64,000 bases of DNA from Volvariella volvacea V23 (GCA_000349905.1 KB722753.1:538133-602132); one strand, 5' to 3'; counted from the first letter of the stretch, positions 1-10,982 are shown. A program made the numbers and translations. The notes: generated by a model not told the origin, from the sequence alone.

Positions 1-526
1 TTGAGAGGCCATATCGAAATCCCCAACGTTTAGCGCGTCCCGATGCTAGTCCACCGATGCGTTTAAATCAAGGTCCGGTTAGATACCCATACACTTTACC
101 GGACGCCACGCCGTCCGGAGCTCCCGAGTAAGCCTCGTGATACATTCTGTGTCAGATAGTCTTTAGCAGTAATCAATTCGTGAGGCTGCATTTGCAAGGT
201 CAATAAGACGGTGACTGTGCCATAAGAACATAGGGGTATGTGGATTATGATTCTCGTAAATGCGTATACATTACAATGGTGAATGGTATACCGTAATATG
301 CACAAAGCCTGTACTGTACGTGGACCAGAACAAGTGTGTCGAAAACATATTGACAGATCCTTGAAGCAGCGCTCAACGTTCTTCAAGTGCTAAATTGTCC
401 CCTTAACTGCCCAGCACCCCATTATATATCAATTCGGCTGGGACCGTGTGTTATCCGTTTCTCCAAAAAAGTATTCACCTAAGGAATATGGTGTCAACCT
501 TCTAGACTATCACATTGAATGCAGGC
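1..526. other. No gene seen (left edge)
   Basis: This stretch holds only short unrelated reading frames on both strands and no recognisable domain, RNA gene or repeat. It includes the 3' flank of the minus-strand gene that ends at 527. Confidence 0.5.
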
Positions 527-2338
527 TCAACTCACCAGACCTCGGAATTCTCTTAGTATGGTTGGCAAGTCGGAAATCAAGTCTCCAATTGCCGCTTCAT
601 CTTCCCTACCTGGCAGCCTCAGTCCTCCTGCTGCGGTCGATGAGGTCATAATTCTTCCAACAGATACTCTCATGTCCCTGTGCATGCTCCATTCCCCCTT
701 TCTAATCCGAATAACTCTTCCAAGCCTCTCCATCACCGCAACAATTGTATCCGCAAACCAGACACCTTGACCGTCCATTCTATAGTCCACCTGATTGATT
801 CTCTCATGCAGATAGCAAGCCACGCAGACGAATTGAGCGAATGAGGGGTATTCTGAGAACTCCACTTCGTATACCCCTGTATCGCCCATACCTACTTTCA
901 TACCCGCATCACTCTTATCTTGTCCACCTTTACCCTTAGATTTCTTTTCATGGGCTACCGTTTCCTTCTCCTGCTTGGTTGTTGAATCTCTCCACCTCGG
1001 GCTCCACCACTTCTTCTCCTTCCGTTTTTCGCCTTCTTTGTTCTCTTCATGTTGCTGTAGTTGATCCACATTTGCAGTAGTCACGTACTCTGGGCAAACA
1101 AAGTTGGCCCATGGTATCGTCTTATCGCCATGTTTCGACCAATTGTCTAGTTTATGACCTTCTCGTTCGAGACGACTCGGGGGACACCGCCTGACCTGCA
1201 TGATCTTGAACAGCTCAGGAGTCTTCCAGTGTAGTTTCGGAAGAGGCCGCTGTGCTGAATCGACATCAGACTTCTCGCGATCGTTGAACACGTCATTTCC
1301 ATCGTTTCTAGGCTGTGCCTGAGCGCTGCGCGCTGATTGCGGTCGCGGCGGAAAAGAGCTGGTGGACGACGAGACGGAGCCGGCACCAGGGCAATGTGAA
1401 ATGTGAACGAGGAGATAATATGACGGTTCTTCTTTCTGTCCTGTAGCGGTCGCCACCGCCGCCCCGCTGCTGCCTCGTCCGTTTTTTTCTGGTGGAGTGG
1501 ATACGGGAGCGGACCTTAGGACGCTTATTTTCGTCACCCTTAACTCCCCAAAGATCAATCGTCGCGTCATGTTTTGTATTGCCCGCACACCTTCGAAGCC
1601 ATGGTTACGATTCATTAGATGACCGAAATGATCCCTGGTGGATTCAGCGATGCCATTTGGGGGAGGAAAGGGTCTGTTTGAATGGATGTTCGCCTTTGGA
1701 TCCTTCTCCCAGCCTTCTGGAACGATGTTTTGGGCAATGATGAATAGCCAATCTGATACGCTTCTGGGACCTGGACGACATAGTCCAACGTGAATGCCGG
1801 GGGTGGGTGACGACAATGGAAAGATCTCGGGGAAGTGGTAGGGTCCTGGGTGGTTCTTGAAGATCTTGGATTCTAAGCTTTGGGTATTCTGGAGTTGAAT
1901 GGCAAATTGCTGGGCGGAGCTAGTGACGTCTGGTGTTGAAAACCGGCGTGCTGTTCTCTCTGAAGCTGGTGCTTTCGCGCTGAAAGGAGAGTAGTTGGGA
2001 GCAGATGAAATACGTTTCTTTGAGGGAGTGGGGAATGGAGAAGGTGAGGGTGAAGGCGAAGGTGAAAGGGTGAGTGAGGGTGAAAGCGAAGGCCCAGGCG
2101 ACAGCGAGCGCGAACTGCTACCAGCCGTTTTAGGGCCGTGGTTAAAAGAGGGAACAGCGAGGGAACGAGGGAGCTTGACCAATGTCGAGATGGATAGCGA
2201 GGGACGGATTTTGTGTCTGCTGCCCGATGCTGGGGTCGAAACTCTTGGTGGTAAAGAGTAGTGTGTTTCCCGCTCGTCGTCGGAGCTTGAGGTGGCATTC
2301 GACGAGGTGGTTACTTTTCTGCTGAGCTTAACCCACAT
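527..2338 (-). CDS. Hypothetical disordered protein, 603 aa
   Basis: One uninterrupted minus-strand frame of 603 codons. I do not recognise a named family. The first ~150 residues are disordered and rich in Ser and Pro, with an SPSPSP run encoded by a GGTGAAGG-like repeat near 2040-2100. Residues ~165-290 look more ordered (GPYHFPEIFPL, SDWLFIIAQN, MTRRLIFGELRV) and the last ~110 residues contain YPSFAQFVCVACYLHERINQ. A lysine/glutamate-rich stretch sits between them. No signal peptide or membrane segment is seen. The length and the conserved-looking patches argue for a real gene; a short intron inside the frame cannot be excluded. Function unknown. Confidence 0.7.
   Translation of the reverse strand: MWVKLSRKVTTSSNATSSSDDERETHYSLPPRVSTPASGSRHKIRPSLSISTLVKLPRSLAVPSFNHGPKTAGSSSRSLSPGPSLSPSLTLSPSPSPSPSPFPTPSKKRISSAPNYSPFSAKAPASERTARRFSTPDVTSSAQQFAIQLQNTQSLESKIFKNHPGPYHFPEIFPLSSPTPGIHVGLCRPGPRSVSDWLFIIAQNIVPEGWEKDPKANIHSNRPFPPPNGIAESTRDHFGHLMNRNHGFEGVRAIQNMTRRLIFGELRVTKISVLRSAPVSTPPEKNGRGSSGAAVATATGQKEEPSYYLLVHISHCPGAGSVSSSTSSFPPRPQSARSAQAQPRNDGNDVFNDREKSDVDSAQRPLPKLHWKTPELFKIMQVRRCPPSRLEREGHKLDNWSKHGDKTIPWANFVCPEYVTTANVDQLQQHEENKEGEKRKEKKWWSPRWRDSTTKQEKETVAHEKKSKGKGGQDKSDAGMKVGMGDTGVYEVEFSEYPSFAQFVCVACYLHERINQVDYRMDGQGVWFADTIVAVMERLGRVIRIRKGEWSMHRDMRVSVGRIMTSSTAAGGLRLPGREDEAAIGDLISDLPTILREFRGLVS
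2040..2100. repeat. Imperfect 6-bp repeat encoding Ser-Pro run
   Basis: Reiterated GGTGAGGGTGAAGGCGAAGG-like units on the plus strand encode the SP-repeat of the overlapping minus-strand protein. This is a coding microsatellite and probably variable in length between strains. Confidence 0.6.
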
Positions 2339-2485
2339 GGCTGTGTCGGAATGTGAAGAAAGGAGGGGAAGATGTCAAATGGCCAATTTACAAGGAGGGA
2401 TGGCACTGTGTGATGAATGGATAAAGGAGAGTGTCGAAAAAAATCCACAAAGTGCCTGGAAAGCGCTGAGAACAACTTGGATGTT

Positions 2486-2830
2486 CTAGCTAATGATAGC
2501 GAAGTGGGGCCGGTGACCGAGATAGCTGGCTTCTTTGTATGGCATCGTGGCCTCAGTTTGAATGATGGATCCCCTAGCCAGGCACTGTACCACTCGTGTT
2601 GCCATTGATGGGGTCAGGGCTGTGATTTCATCGTGCCTATCCTCAGGCGAGAAGCTAGCACAGTTGACGCCAATGTCGGTGTTGAGACCGTCGTGAACCA
2701 TCCCTTCAACACACCGGCAACGGACATTAAGCTTGGAACCGGGTACGAACTTCAATGAGGCCGTCGGGGGCGGAAGTGGAAGATAGTAGCCTGGGCTACA
2801 TTCTAGATCGCGTAGGGTGAGTGCCACCAA
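2486..2830 (-). CDS. Possible small hypothetical protein, 114 aa
   Basis: A 114-codon minus-strand frame just upstream of the 603-aa gene. It has no recognised domain, signal peptide or membrane segment. It may be a real small gene or chance; nothing in the sequence decides this. Confidence 0.2.
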   Translation of the reverse strand: MVALTLRDLECSPGYYLPLPPPTASLKFVPGSKLNVRCRCVEGMVHDGLNTDIGVNCASFSPEDRHDEITALTPSMATRVVQCLARGSIIQTEATMPYKEASYLGHRPHFAIIS

Positions 2831-2984
2831 TGTTGAGTTAAAAACCTACGCCCTCAAATAATCAATACGGTTTTCATTGAAGATTTCAGCAAAAGCTCGG
2901 GCTCTCAAGACATCGTTACGTCGAGGAGAAGCGGTGAGTTGGGTAGTTGTAAGGAAGTCGCAAATTGCGGAGTCTGGAATGCTT

Positions 2985-3590
2985 CTTGATCGCATACCAA
3001 CATCAATTCACTGGTGCCACTACATCAACGATATTCCGTTCGAGCTTATTTTCCGCATTTTCAAATTCGACTAAGCTGCCACACCACAAATCTTGACCGT
3101 CTTAGGACTTGTCTACCGGTGTTGGCGAGCTGCTATTTGGGCTTCTGACTCCTTGTAAGAACGCTTCACAGCATGCCAGGCGATCTATTGGTTGCTAGCT
3201 TCCTCGCTCTTGCGAACTTTCCTGCGACTTGGAAATGAACGTAGAATAACCAACATTCTCCCTTTTGTTGCTCATAGAGGTCACACTGAGCGACTTTCAA
3301 TAGCTTTGCATGGTTTTCAACGATGAACTGCATCCTCTTCGGTCTTAAACCTTTTAGGTTACCCTGAAGTTCCACAGCAGGTAGCTCCCACAATTTCCCC
3401 CTCCTCTGCTAATTTTCTGGCTTGCTCAAACCTCAAAGGTCTCGCTCTAGGCGATAAGATTTATGGCTATATCCAAAGTACACTCCCACTTATCACCTTT
3501 AAATTTTTCGCCACCTCAGACGCTTTGCGAGACGATGCACTCCTCCTGCCACAGCACAAGACTCCTGCGTCACCGCCCCTTTCTTAATGT
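2985..3590 (+). pseudogene. Decayed F-box/LRR gene
   Basis: Successive pieces in shifting plus-strand frames match the F-box/LRR protein at 18448-19749, in the same order. The F-box core INDIPFELIFRIF lies near 3027-3066. TVLGLVYRCWRAAIWAS, near 3098-3150, corresponds to the GLVCKRWRAAA block. RSCELSCDLEMNVE corresponds to RSGDLPCQFEMTID, NILPFVAH to SILPAIAH, VTLSDFQ to MTLNDLR, and ACSNLKGLALGDKIYGYI to ACPNLQDLYLGRDIPGLI. In-frame stops and at least three frame changes rule out a working product. The 3' half of the LRR region is not found. Confidence 0.8.
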
Positions 3591-3668
3591 TATACCAGTA
3601 TATATTGGCTCATTCAATTTATGCCATTGCCAGTAGACGTCACTCAAATTTCCTCACATCCTCCGTAA

Positions 3669-3778
3669 CTTGATTATTATTATTATTATTATTATTTTTA
3701 AACTCTGTTCGGCTAGCCAGGCCCGGGGTGTGGCGATGCACGGCCCCGGCCAGAGGTACCTAAGTCTTGATTATTATT
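3669..3778 (-). mobile_element. Short SINE-like retroposed insertion
   Basis: Read on the minus strand, a GC-rich ~70-base body (CTCTGGCCGGGGCCGTGCAT onwards) ends in TTTAAAAATAATAATAA, a TAA-type 3' tail. The element is flanked by a 13-base direct repeat, cttgattattatt, at 3669 and 3766 on the plus strand, as expected of a target-site duplication. Tail plus duplication suggest non-LTR-type retroposition. The direct repeat overlaps the A/T-rich tail, so part of the match could be coincidence. Confidence 0.45.
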
Positions 3779-4531
3779 TGCAAGGGAGTATGTGGTTCGT
3801 TGTTGCAGATCATACCAATTAGCTGAGTCTTGTCATTTACAACCAGTGTACGTCCACATTTTGAAACTTGATGTCATGGTGTTGCAAAACAACTCGTGGC
3901 GATTTTTTAGATTGTGGTCAATGCCAGCAGAGTAATGTGGCACCGGCCCTACCCATATCGACGTTGAGCACATTACCAATTGCTACCGTGACACCTCTAC
4001 AATCGTATTGATGTCACAGAACGTTGTTCAATGGGTTGCAGGCCATCCGAGTCGCTTTACTGGATCTGTCAATCTTCGTATACCCAGAAATTGGGGGTGG
4101 TTTATTATAGCTGATCGGTTATGTTACTAGCCACTCCTGACCCACCCCAACCGATGTGACGTGGCTAATACACTAGAGTCCCAACATATGTAATCCAATC
4201 TATAATTGAAGCTCGAAACCCGTTAATATGCAGGTAGAACAAATAGACAAGGAAATGGAGCCCAAATCGCGCGCATTAGTTCCTCCTCCACAGAAAGGAC
4301 CTTTTGGAATCCTGAAATGCGCTAAGATTCCTACCTGTCCTCGTTTGTATAGTAGAAGGCACTTGAATCCGGAGCAATTATATCTATTGTAATAGTGAAG
4401 ATAATAAAAATAAGCACAGATGTGTCCCTTATCCTACATATGCATATTAACTGTACTGTACAAGTTCTTTCTAGTTGCTAATGCATCACAACAATTCAAA
4501 AAATTGTGGAACCCCACTGTTTACAAAATCG
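3779..4531. other. Intergenic, no gene seen
   Basis: A/T-rich spacer downstream of the minus-strand seven-helix gene. No ORF of interest, no RNA gene and no repeat that I can support. Confidence 0.5.
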
Positions 4532-6394
4532 TCATGCCCAGTCCTCTATCAGTCTTGAACTCGACCGCTCAGTAGCATCCTCTGTGCTAGTATCTGTATA
4601 GGGTTCGTCGTTTATCGACACGGGAGCATTGGCCGACGATAGATCCTCTGTAACTCGTACACATCCTCTGTGGAGCTGTGCCAGTTCAAGGGACTGGAAC
4701 GCGTCTCGGACAACTTTGGAATGTTTGCGTTCTACGGCGGATGCTGTTGGATTGACGCGTTTTCTTAGAGCGAGGATCCTGAAAAATGATGGGCATGTGG
4801 TCAGCCTCGGTGGTTTTATTAAGTTAACGTTAACCAAGAGTAGTGCACTGACAGTCGACAAGCCTGATAAGGTTCAAAATAAAGGAATCTGAGCCAAGTA
4901 ACGGCGGGATGGGATATCAAGACTCACGATTACATCGGGAAGTATGGCAATGATGGGCAACCCTAGGCCATCCCATTGGCGATTCGGACTAGAAGCAGAA
5001 ATTTTTGTGTAAGTCGTGAGAGGAAGATGCTAAAAAAATGTCGTACCTGAAATACAGACATGCTGTCATAAGGTTGAGACTCGATATTACAACAAACCCG
5101 CTGAACCCTGTAAAGTTTATTTACATTGCCAGGTTCAGATTGTGAACAGACTAAGGACACGGGTGAGGAGGGGTAAACGAACCTTGAAAGAGAAAGGTTT
5201 TCCCCAGTCGGCCTCTGACGCTCCGTATTCTGATGCAATACTTGATGGAGATGAGAGTGGGATAAGAATGTATACGTAGAGGGCTCACCACAATGACTAT
5301 TAGCATCATTAGCAAATCGAAGAAAAATGCTCCAAGCTATGGTGGAGCACATCATCCGTTCAGCAGACCCAACAAGAATCGTCAGGATGTACCAACCATG
5401 ATTATCTGTAAGGAGTCAACGTCGTCATCTCGGGGACTATCAGATACGGGTGAACTCACAGCAGTCGGGAAGGCAGATAGATATTCGTAAGGTCCACCAG
5501 CTTGCGCCAGGCCGTCATTGGCAAAACAAGCCGAGTCGCCTAATAAGAGGTATAATTCCTTGACAACTAGGAGAGGGAAGTGAGAATTAGTTGACCCGTC
5601 CATTGCGTGCATGAAACTAGGCAAGTGCAATGGATTCTGCGTACCGACGAAATTGGTTCCGAATAACCATATCTCGGCTCCAGCCAAGATTATAAAGCAG
5701 GTAACCAGCATCCCCAATATTATAGGATTTCGACCCGCAAATGCCCATGAGCGGATGAGGATAACGACTGAATTTTGTTTGTTGAGAACAACTGTATCCC
5801 CCTAATGTGGGACTTGAGTACAAAATTACCTTGCGCAGAGAGGGACTAAGAAGTGCGGTTGTGTTAAAGAATGAGAGTCAAGATGAATGTGGAATGACTC
5901 ACAAACACGACCATCATTCCGTACAAGGGATGCACCACCTTCTCACATGTCTCTCGAGGGTAATCTCCTAGCCAGGCCCACAGATAGAACGGGAAAGCTA
6001 AGATAGGATAGTAGCGACATATTAGATAGGCTATTTTGATGGAGGTCCATCGAGCCTTGTGTATCTGTTTCAACATGGCCATCCCAGCTCTTGCTCAATG
6101 CTCAACCCAGAGTAGAAACAAGGGACATACGTATTCATATTCATCACACAGGCATATGAAAAATTCGTGAATCAAGAGCGTGTATCCTGCTATAGGCGAT
6201 TCAATGTTCGTGAGGCACTCAGGCCATTGAATGCTGCGGGGTAGATGCTCACCTACAGCAGAATACCGTCCACTGATAATACCGTTTCAATATAATCATC
6301 TGCTGGCGTGCTCCAATTAACCGTTCACTCACACATTCAGAGAAGTCACGGCCATTTTTTGGAACTCTTGAAACTGCAGGACGTCGTTTTCCAT
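4532..6394 (-). CDS. Seven-helix membrane protein (DUF6533-like)
   Basis: A many-exon minus-strand gene. Exon 1 begins at 6394 (MENDVLQFQEFQKMAV). Later exons give AGYTLLIHEFFICLCDEYEY and TSIKIAYLICRYYPIL, the signature DUF6533-type start of basidiomycete integral membrane proteins. Further helices follow: VVILIRSWAFAGRNPIILGM, LVTCFIILAGAEIWLFG, WYILTILVGSAERMM and FSGFVVISSLNLMTACLYF. The last exon (up to 4532) encodes a cytoplasmic Ser/Thr/Glu-rich tail. GT-AG introns of ~50-60 bases separate the exons. The family has no proven biochemical function; the topology suggests a receptor-like membrane protein. Exact splice sites were not resolved for every intron. Confidence 0.7.
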
Positions 6395-6463
6395 AATGTA
6401 CCGCCAGCCGCCGAGGCCGATGTCTTCGACTGCAGTGAGCGGATCGCTGGTGTTCCGAAAACA

Positions 6464-6489
6464 GGACGAGCGGACGAGCGGACGAGCGG
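6464..6489. repeat. (GACGAGCG)3 tandem repeat
   Basis: Three head-to-tail copies of the 8-base unit gacgagcg, about 70-95 bases upstream of the inferred start of the seven-helix gene, so inside its promoter or 5' leader. Confidence 0.7.
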
Positions 6490-8172
6490 CGCGGGTAGAT
6501 CAAGAGTTGTAAGAAGTGTGTCGAGAGGCGTCGAGGAGCCAACTTGTCGCGATAGTCAGAAGAATCCTGGAGAATGAACAAAAGTAGGATCTCGGTTTAG
6601 AAAAACCTTGTATGTATTAATCAATAGCTATGACGGAGTAAGAAGTACGCACCGATAGGCCGGGTGTGAACAAGAGTGACTGCTTTATCAATAATTAATT
6701 TGTTAATGTCAGAGGTGTCGCTGCGGAGGCGGAGGCGTCAACGGGGTAAAGTGGATGAATACCCTCCACTAAACACCGTAAAAGTAGGGGAGGGACTTGT
6801 TTGTGACGTGAAATCAAGAGGGTCTGAGTGGAAGGGAAAAAAGGAGAGAAGATAGATTAATGACAAACAGTTCATCAACTGTCAAGCGGAAGGGGGAGAA
6901 TAGCGCGCCCCAAGGCTCGGTTGACGTGATTCAAGGCGAGAGGCACTGAAAGAAGCGTGAAGAAATGAAAATTAGTGCTGGAACTGGCCGGCAGATTGAG
7001 ACACTGGATCTAGGAAGGGAAGGTGAGGCACGAGAAATGGTTCGATGTTCTGCAAGCATTTTGAGCTGAGGACGATATGAGCGAGTATTCAGTACCACCG
7101 CCACATGGTGGGTTCAGAGGTGGGGACACCTCGGATGGTTACGGCATATTCGATCTCCAATCCTGCGATGGCAGGACAGTGGAAGGGTCAACATGCCCAA
7201 TCTACCGCGAACCCAGACTAATTTATCCAAATGGAGTCCAGACAGTCCTCGTCCACGTCGATCAGAAAGGTTGTACTTCACGGTGATTATCCTATAATCA
7301 CCTTGGGGACAGGTGGAGGCGATGTAAGGTGTAGCAGGCGCAGTCGTTTGTCACTCGACAGGAACTCTCCACCAGGAGGCGGCGGACTGTGTCGTGAGAA
7401 ATGCCCGGCAGACGACACTTAACAGGGCCGTCAACATTGGCATTTCCACTGGGAGACATTCCAAGAACATCATCGGGACGAGACCTCACCTGACTTCAGG
7501 CCTGCGAAGAACATTGACTCGGGACTGGTACTCCTGATCTTTGACAGAATATTACTTCTGTGGACTTTGCATAAATATTTCACGCGTTATGAGCGCAACC
7601 CTCTCAGTCGAGATGTGCTAAGACTGATTTCAGAGTGGCGTAGCAAGTGGTGATCCCGGGGTAGATGGCCTTATCTATACATTCGCCACGCAGGGAACCC
7701 AAAGCTTTTCTTGTATGGCTCAGTGGAACTGTTGTGATAAGCATCAGTGCACAGGCATTGTCAAAAGAAATGTAGGAAGCCCCAAGCCCAACACAGGGAA
7801 ATCGGGTCTAATAGCCCACTGACCCGTTAGACTTGCCGAAGAAAACGTAATGAAAGATTTCGAGCTTCTGGAGAGGCGAAGCGTAATTGCATTATCATCT
7901 AAGCGAGAGCAATAAATTACATGCGGCGCGTTTCTCTGTAGTGATGTATGGTGCAAATTGGGGGGGCGGTATGGTGAGGTGCTCTTCAGTTGGGGCTTAT
8001 ATTCTCGTTGGCATTTGAATGAGTCTATGACTGAGGTTTCGGTTTATTTGGCATTCTGGATGTGGTATAACTGGCCCACTTACACCTTACACACCTTGTA
8101 CACCTTATGCACCCTCTTTTGAACCACTGCGACCCTCCGGGTTGAAGATGATATAGACCCGGGGCTGTGATA
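6490..8172. other. Gene-poor spacer
   Basis: The small ORFs here (for example near 7077-7422) show no domain, no splice continuity and no low-complexity pattern of coding DNA. A run of 'acacctt'-like repeats occurs near 8081-8112, just beyond the 3' end of the next minus-strand gene. Confidence 0.45.
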
Positions 8173-8680
8173 TCATTGCGCCGGTGCGGCATCCTGGCCT
8201 CGAGAAACATCTTTGCTTCGTGTTTGCGTCTGTGTAACTAGACGCTGTTCCGAAGCTGAAAGGGTAAAGAATGAATCCTTTTGTCCAGCAGCCCACCTTC
8301 GAATCTAGGCGTTCCCAAGCACCAATGATCGCAAATACAATCACTAGGGTGAAGAAAGCGCATCACGAGCTACTCACGGGTTGGAAGACGTGGTCCCTAT
8401 CTCCAAAGTCATAGAAAAAGACCGAGTAAAATGCGATGGATGGTATGATGATGTATGACAGCAGCCTCGACCCTGTGTACACCCAAGGCGGTCTGAAGTC
8501 CTCAGCATCACCTTCGCCGTATCCTTGTCCAGGCCCATGTCCAGCTCCGGGGTTATTAGTCCGCGGTGTTGGCTGTGATGAATGAGCAGATGTTTGCATG
8601 CATCGTCTTGTCCTTGTCAGTGGCGTCGGCTGGCTCAGGAGGGCGCGGAGTTGGCGTCGGGAGAGCGCTAAGAACAACAT
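8173..8680 (-). CDS. Small probable mitochondrial membrane protein, 144 aa
   Basis: Two exons, 8680-8378 and 8304-8173, joined across a 73-base GT-AG intron, give 144 residues. The N terminus (MLFLALSRRQLRALL...TRTRRCMQ) is rich in Arg, Leu, Ser and Thr and lacks acidic residues, like a mitochondrial presequence. A Pro/Gly-rich segment follows, then PPWVYTGSRLLSYIIIPSIA, a single hydrophobic segment preceded by a conserved-looking PPWxYTGxRL. The polar C-terminal tail is in exon 2. I infer an inner-membrane or membrane-anchored mitochondrial protein. The function is unknown and I do not recognise a named family. Confidence 0.65.
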
Positions 8681-9349
8681 TCAAAAAAAGAAAGGAAAGT
8701 GCGGATTCACTTGGTTAGAAGGATGGTCAGCGTCGCCGGGAGGATGGAGTAGGAGGACACGAACTTGCAATGATTTGCGCACGTGGGAGCCGTCGGTATT
8801 TCCCGACAGGGCCCAAGTGTCGCAGAACGCTGTTGGACTCCTTGACTTTGCCATGCCATCTGAAATAGATTTTCAATTGTAAGTGGACTTGTTATCACTA
8901 GCATGCTAATAGGATCCTAACTGCCTCAAAGGGGGGTCATGCAGGAGCCTCGATTACAGTTTATATCCGTGCTCGGTCTGCTAGCACAGCGCGTGAAGAG
9001 GATACTCTGAAGGTCTTCAGAATAATTTCAAACATTCTGCCGTTCTAGATTCTGTTCCTGAGGCTGCACGAGTATCGTTCTGTATCGTTGCACTCAAACT
9101 TGGCTCGCCGTTCAGCTGATCAGCACCAAGTTCCTAATCAGAACTGATATTCTCACCCTCGAAGCTCCACCAGGCCTCCACTGACGAAAGGAGATCGCAA
9201 TAGCTCGTTTGTGGTTGAGAATATCCCTTGCTTGGTCATACCGACACCAGTCTCATTATCACTCTGATAATCTCATCTCTATCTGGACCAGCGCCTTAGC
9301 TTCACCACGACGACGAGCCTAACACACGTTCCCAGCAACAATTAGCGCA
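8681..9349. other. Divergent intergenic region
   Basis: This separates the minus-strand mitochondrial protein gene from the plus-strand aldolase gene and must hold both promoters. Pyrimidine-rich stretches precede the aldolase start (tctcatctctatctgg near 9270). No other feature seen. Confidence 0.5.
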
Positions 9350-10982
9350 ATGTCTCATTCATTTGGCACACCACACAACCTCTTCTCCATCCCCGATACT
9401 CATCCGGAATCTGTCTCTGCACTGTTGTCAAGCAACACCACGCCAGCCACGAGAGACCATCCCTTCATCGACACCACTCAACACTCTCCCTTTGTAGCTC
9501 AAGATCTTATTTCTATCGCCCGTTCTCTGGTATTACCGCGCGGGAAAGGGATATACGCAACTGATGAGGCACCAGAAGATTTTGACCCTTTATTGGATAG
9601 TGTTACGGCTAAAGTCACCGGAAAGGTGGCTGGGGATGAAGAACCAGGAGCTGTGAGAGGAAGAGAGGAAGAGAAGGAAAGGAGACACGAATTGGTCGAA
9701 ATCAGTGATGAAGAAAGAGAGAAGGAGCAAGAGAGAAAGCTCCAGAGGAGGAAGAAGTGGAGACAAGATATATACGAAGCTGTTAACGGCGGTGGGTGTT
9801 TCTCATTTCCCGTGTCTATAACGCTTCGTTGACCATGTCATTTGTATAGATCATATTTCTGGTGTAATTCTTTACTCGGAAACCCTTCACCACCCTCAGT
9901 TCTCATTTCTCGCGGAAATCTTGACCCAGAGGGGTGTTATTCCGGGCATTAGGGCAAACGGTCCTCTAACACCTTTCCCAAACTCTCCGTCCGAGTTTAT
10001 CGTACAAGGATTGGATGGACTATTGGCAACGCTCCAGTCCGCCAGGTTGGCAGGGGCTAGGTTTTCGAAATGGCGTGTTCCCATCGCTTGCACGAGCTTA
10101 AGGTGAGTAACTTGACCTGTTTAGATTTGAAATAAGCATTGATGCGTTCGTCTCCCGTCTTCATGAAAAGCCGGTCTAATCCTCTCCCCACAACGCTCTC
10201 CATCCAAACGCAAGCTCAAACTCTAGCTCAATTCGCCGCTATAAGTCAACAAGCGGGCCTGGTTCCCATCGTAGAGCCTGATGTTGAGTTTGGTGAAGAT
10301 GCGAGTTTGGAAAGGAGCGTCGAGGTGCACATAAACGCCGTCGAGGAGATTTACAGGAAGATGAGAGAATGGGGTGTTCTCCTGGAAGGTATCTTTCGAA
10401 TCTTGCATGCCCACTACCGTACATGAACCTGAACTCATGACTAGTACCTTTATTTTGTTTACCTGATTCTCTGCAGGAAGTCTGATCAAACCGTCGTTCC
10501 CCCAACCTGGACGTAAACACCCCTCAAGGGATACGACGACTCCGGAACAAATCGCTTTGGCCACTGCGACGTTTATTTCGAGAAGCGTACCAAATGCAGT
10601 TCCTGGCGTCGTGTTTCTCTCAGGTACGTCATTCGCCACTGCGCTTCCCTCTCCCCCATCTTTGCAACTTGTCATGGTGTTTTGTGATCATCTCATCTTG
10701 TGTACATGAGATTTCTGATGTTCCCCTATAGGCGGTTTGTCATCGCCCACTTCGGTCGCGTACCTCTCAGCTCTTAACAAGCTGATCAATCACGCTGCAT
10801 CTGCAGCTCCTGGATCGCCCTTTTCGAGGTTACCTCCCTTGTCGTTCTCGTTTGGGAGAGCTTTGCAAGGTGGGGCGATGGAGAAGTGGGTTGCTGGGGA
10901 CGTGAATGGAGCACAGGAAGATTTGAGATTTTGGTCAGAGAAGTGCTGGAGAGCTGTAAGAGGAGAGGAGGTAAACATCTAA
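9350..10982 (+). CDS. Class I fructose-bisphosphate aldolase, divergent
   Basis: Five exons (9350-9791, 9850-10102, 10171-10388, 10477-10623, 10732-10982) give 436 residues. The enzyme type cleaves fructose-1,6-bisphosphate through a Schiff-base lysine. Family motifs are in order: GKGIYATDEA (muscle Asp33 region), GVILYSETLH, GVIPGIRANG, QGLDGL, SKWR (Lys146 and Arg148 equivalents), QQAGLVPIVEPDV (Glu187), LLEGSLIKPSF (Schiff-base Lys229), VVFLSGG and FSFGRALQGGAMEKW (Arg303). Oddities: a roughly 55-70-residue Glu/Lys/Arg-rich insertion between the first two motifs, Arg in place of Lys107, and no C-terminal Tyr tail. Fungi normally use the unrelated zinc class II enzyme, so glycolysis may not be its main role. 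The acceptor at 10170 (aaag) is the weakest splice call; it was chosen because it alone keeps the frame open. Confidence 0.85.

Noticed and set aside
7077..7489. Overlapping small frames on both strands
   Set aside because: No domain and no splice continuation; probably chance in a G/C-richer patch.
10070..10100. Possible loss of the aldolase catalytic lysine after KWR
   Set aside because: The muscle-enzyme Lys146 corresponds to the Lys of KWR itself, which is present (SKWR).
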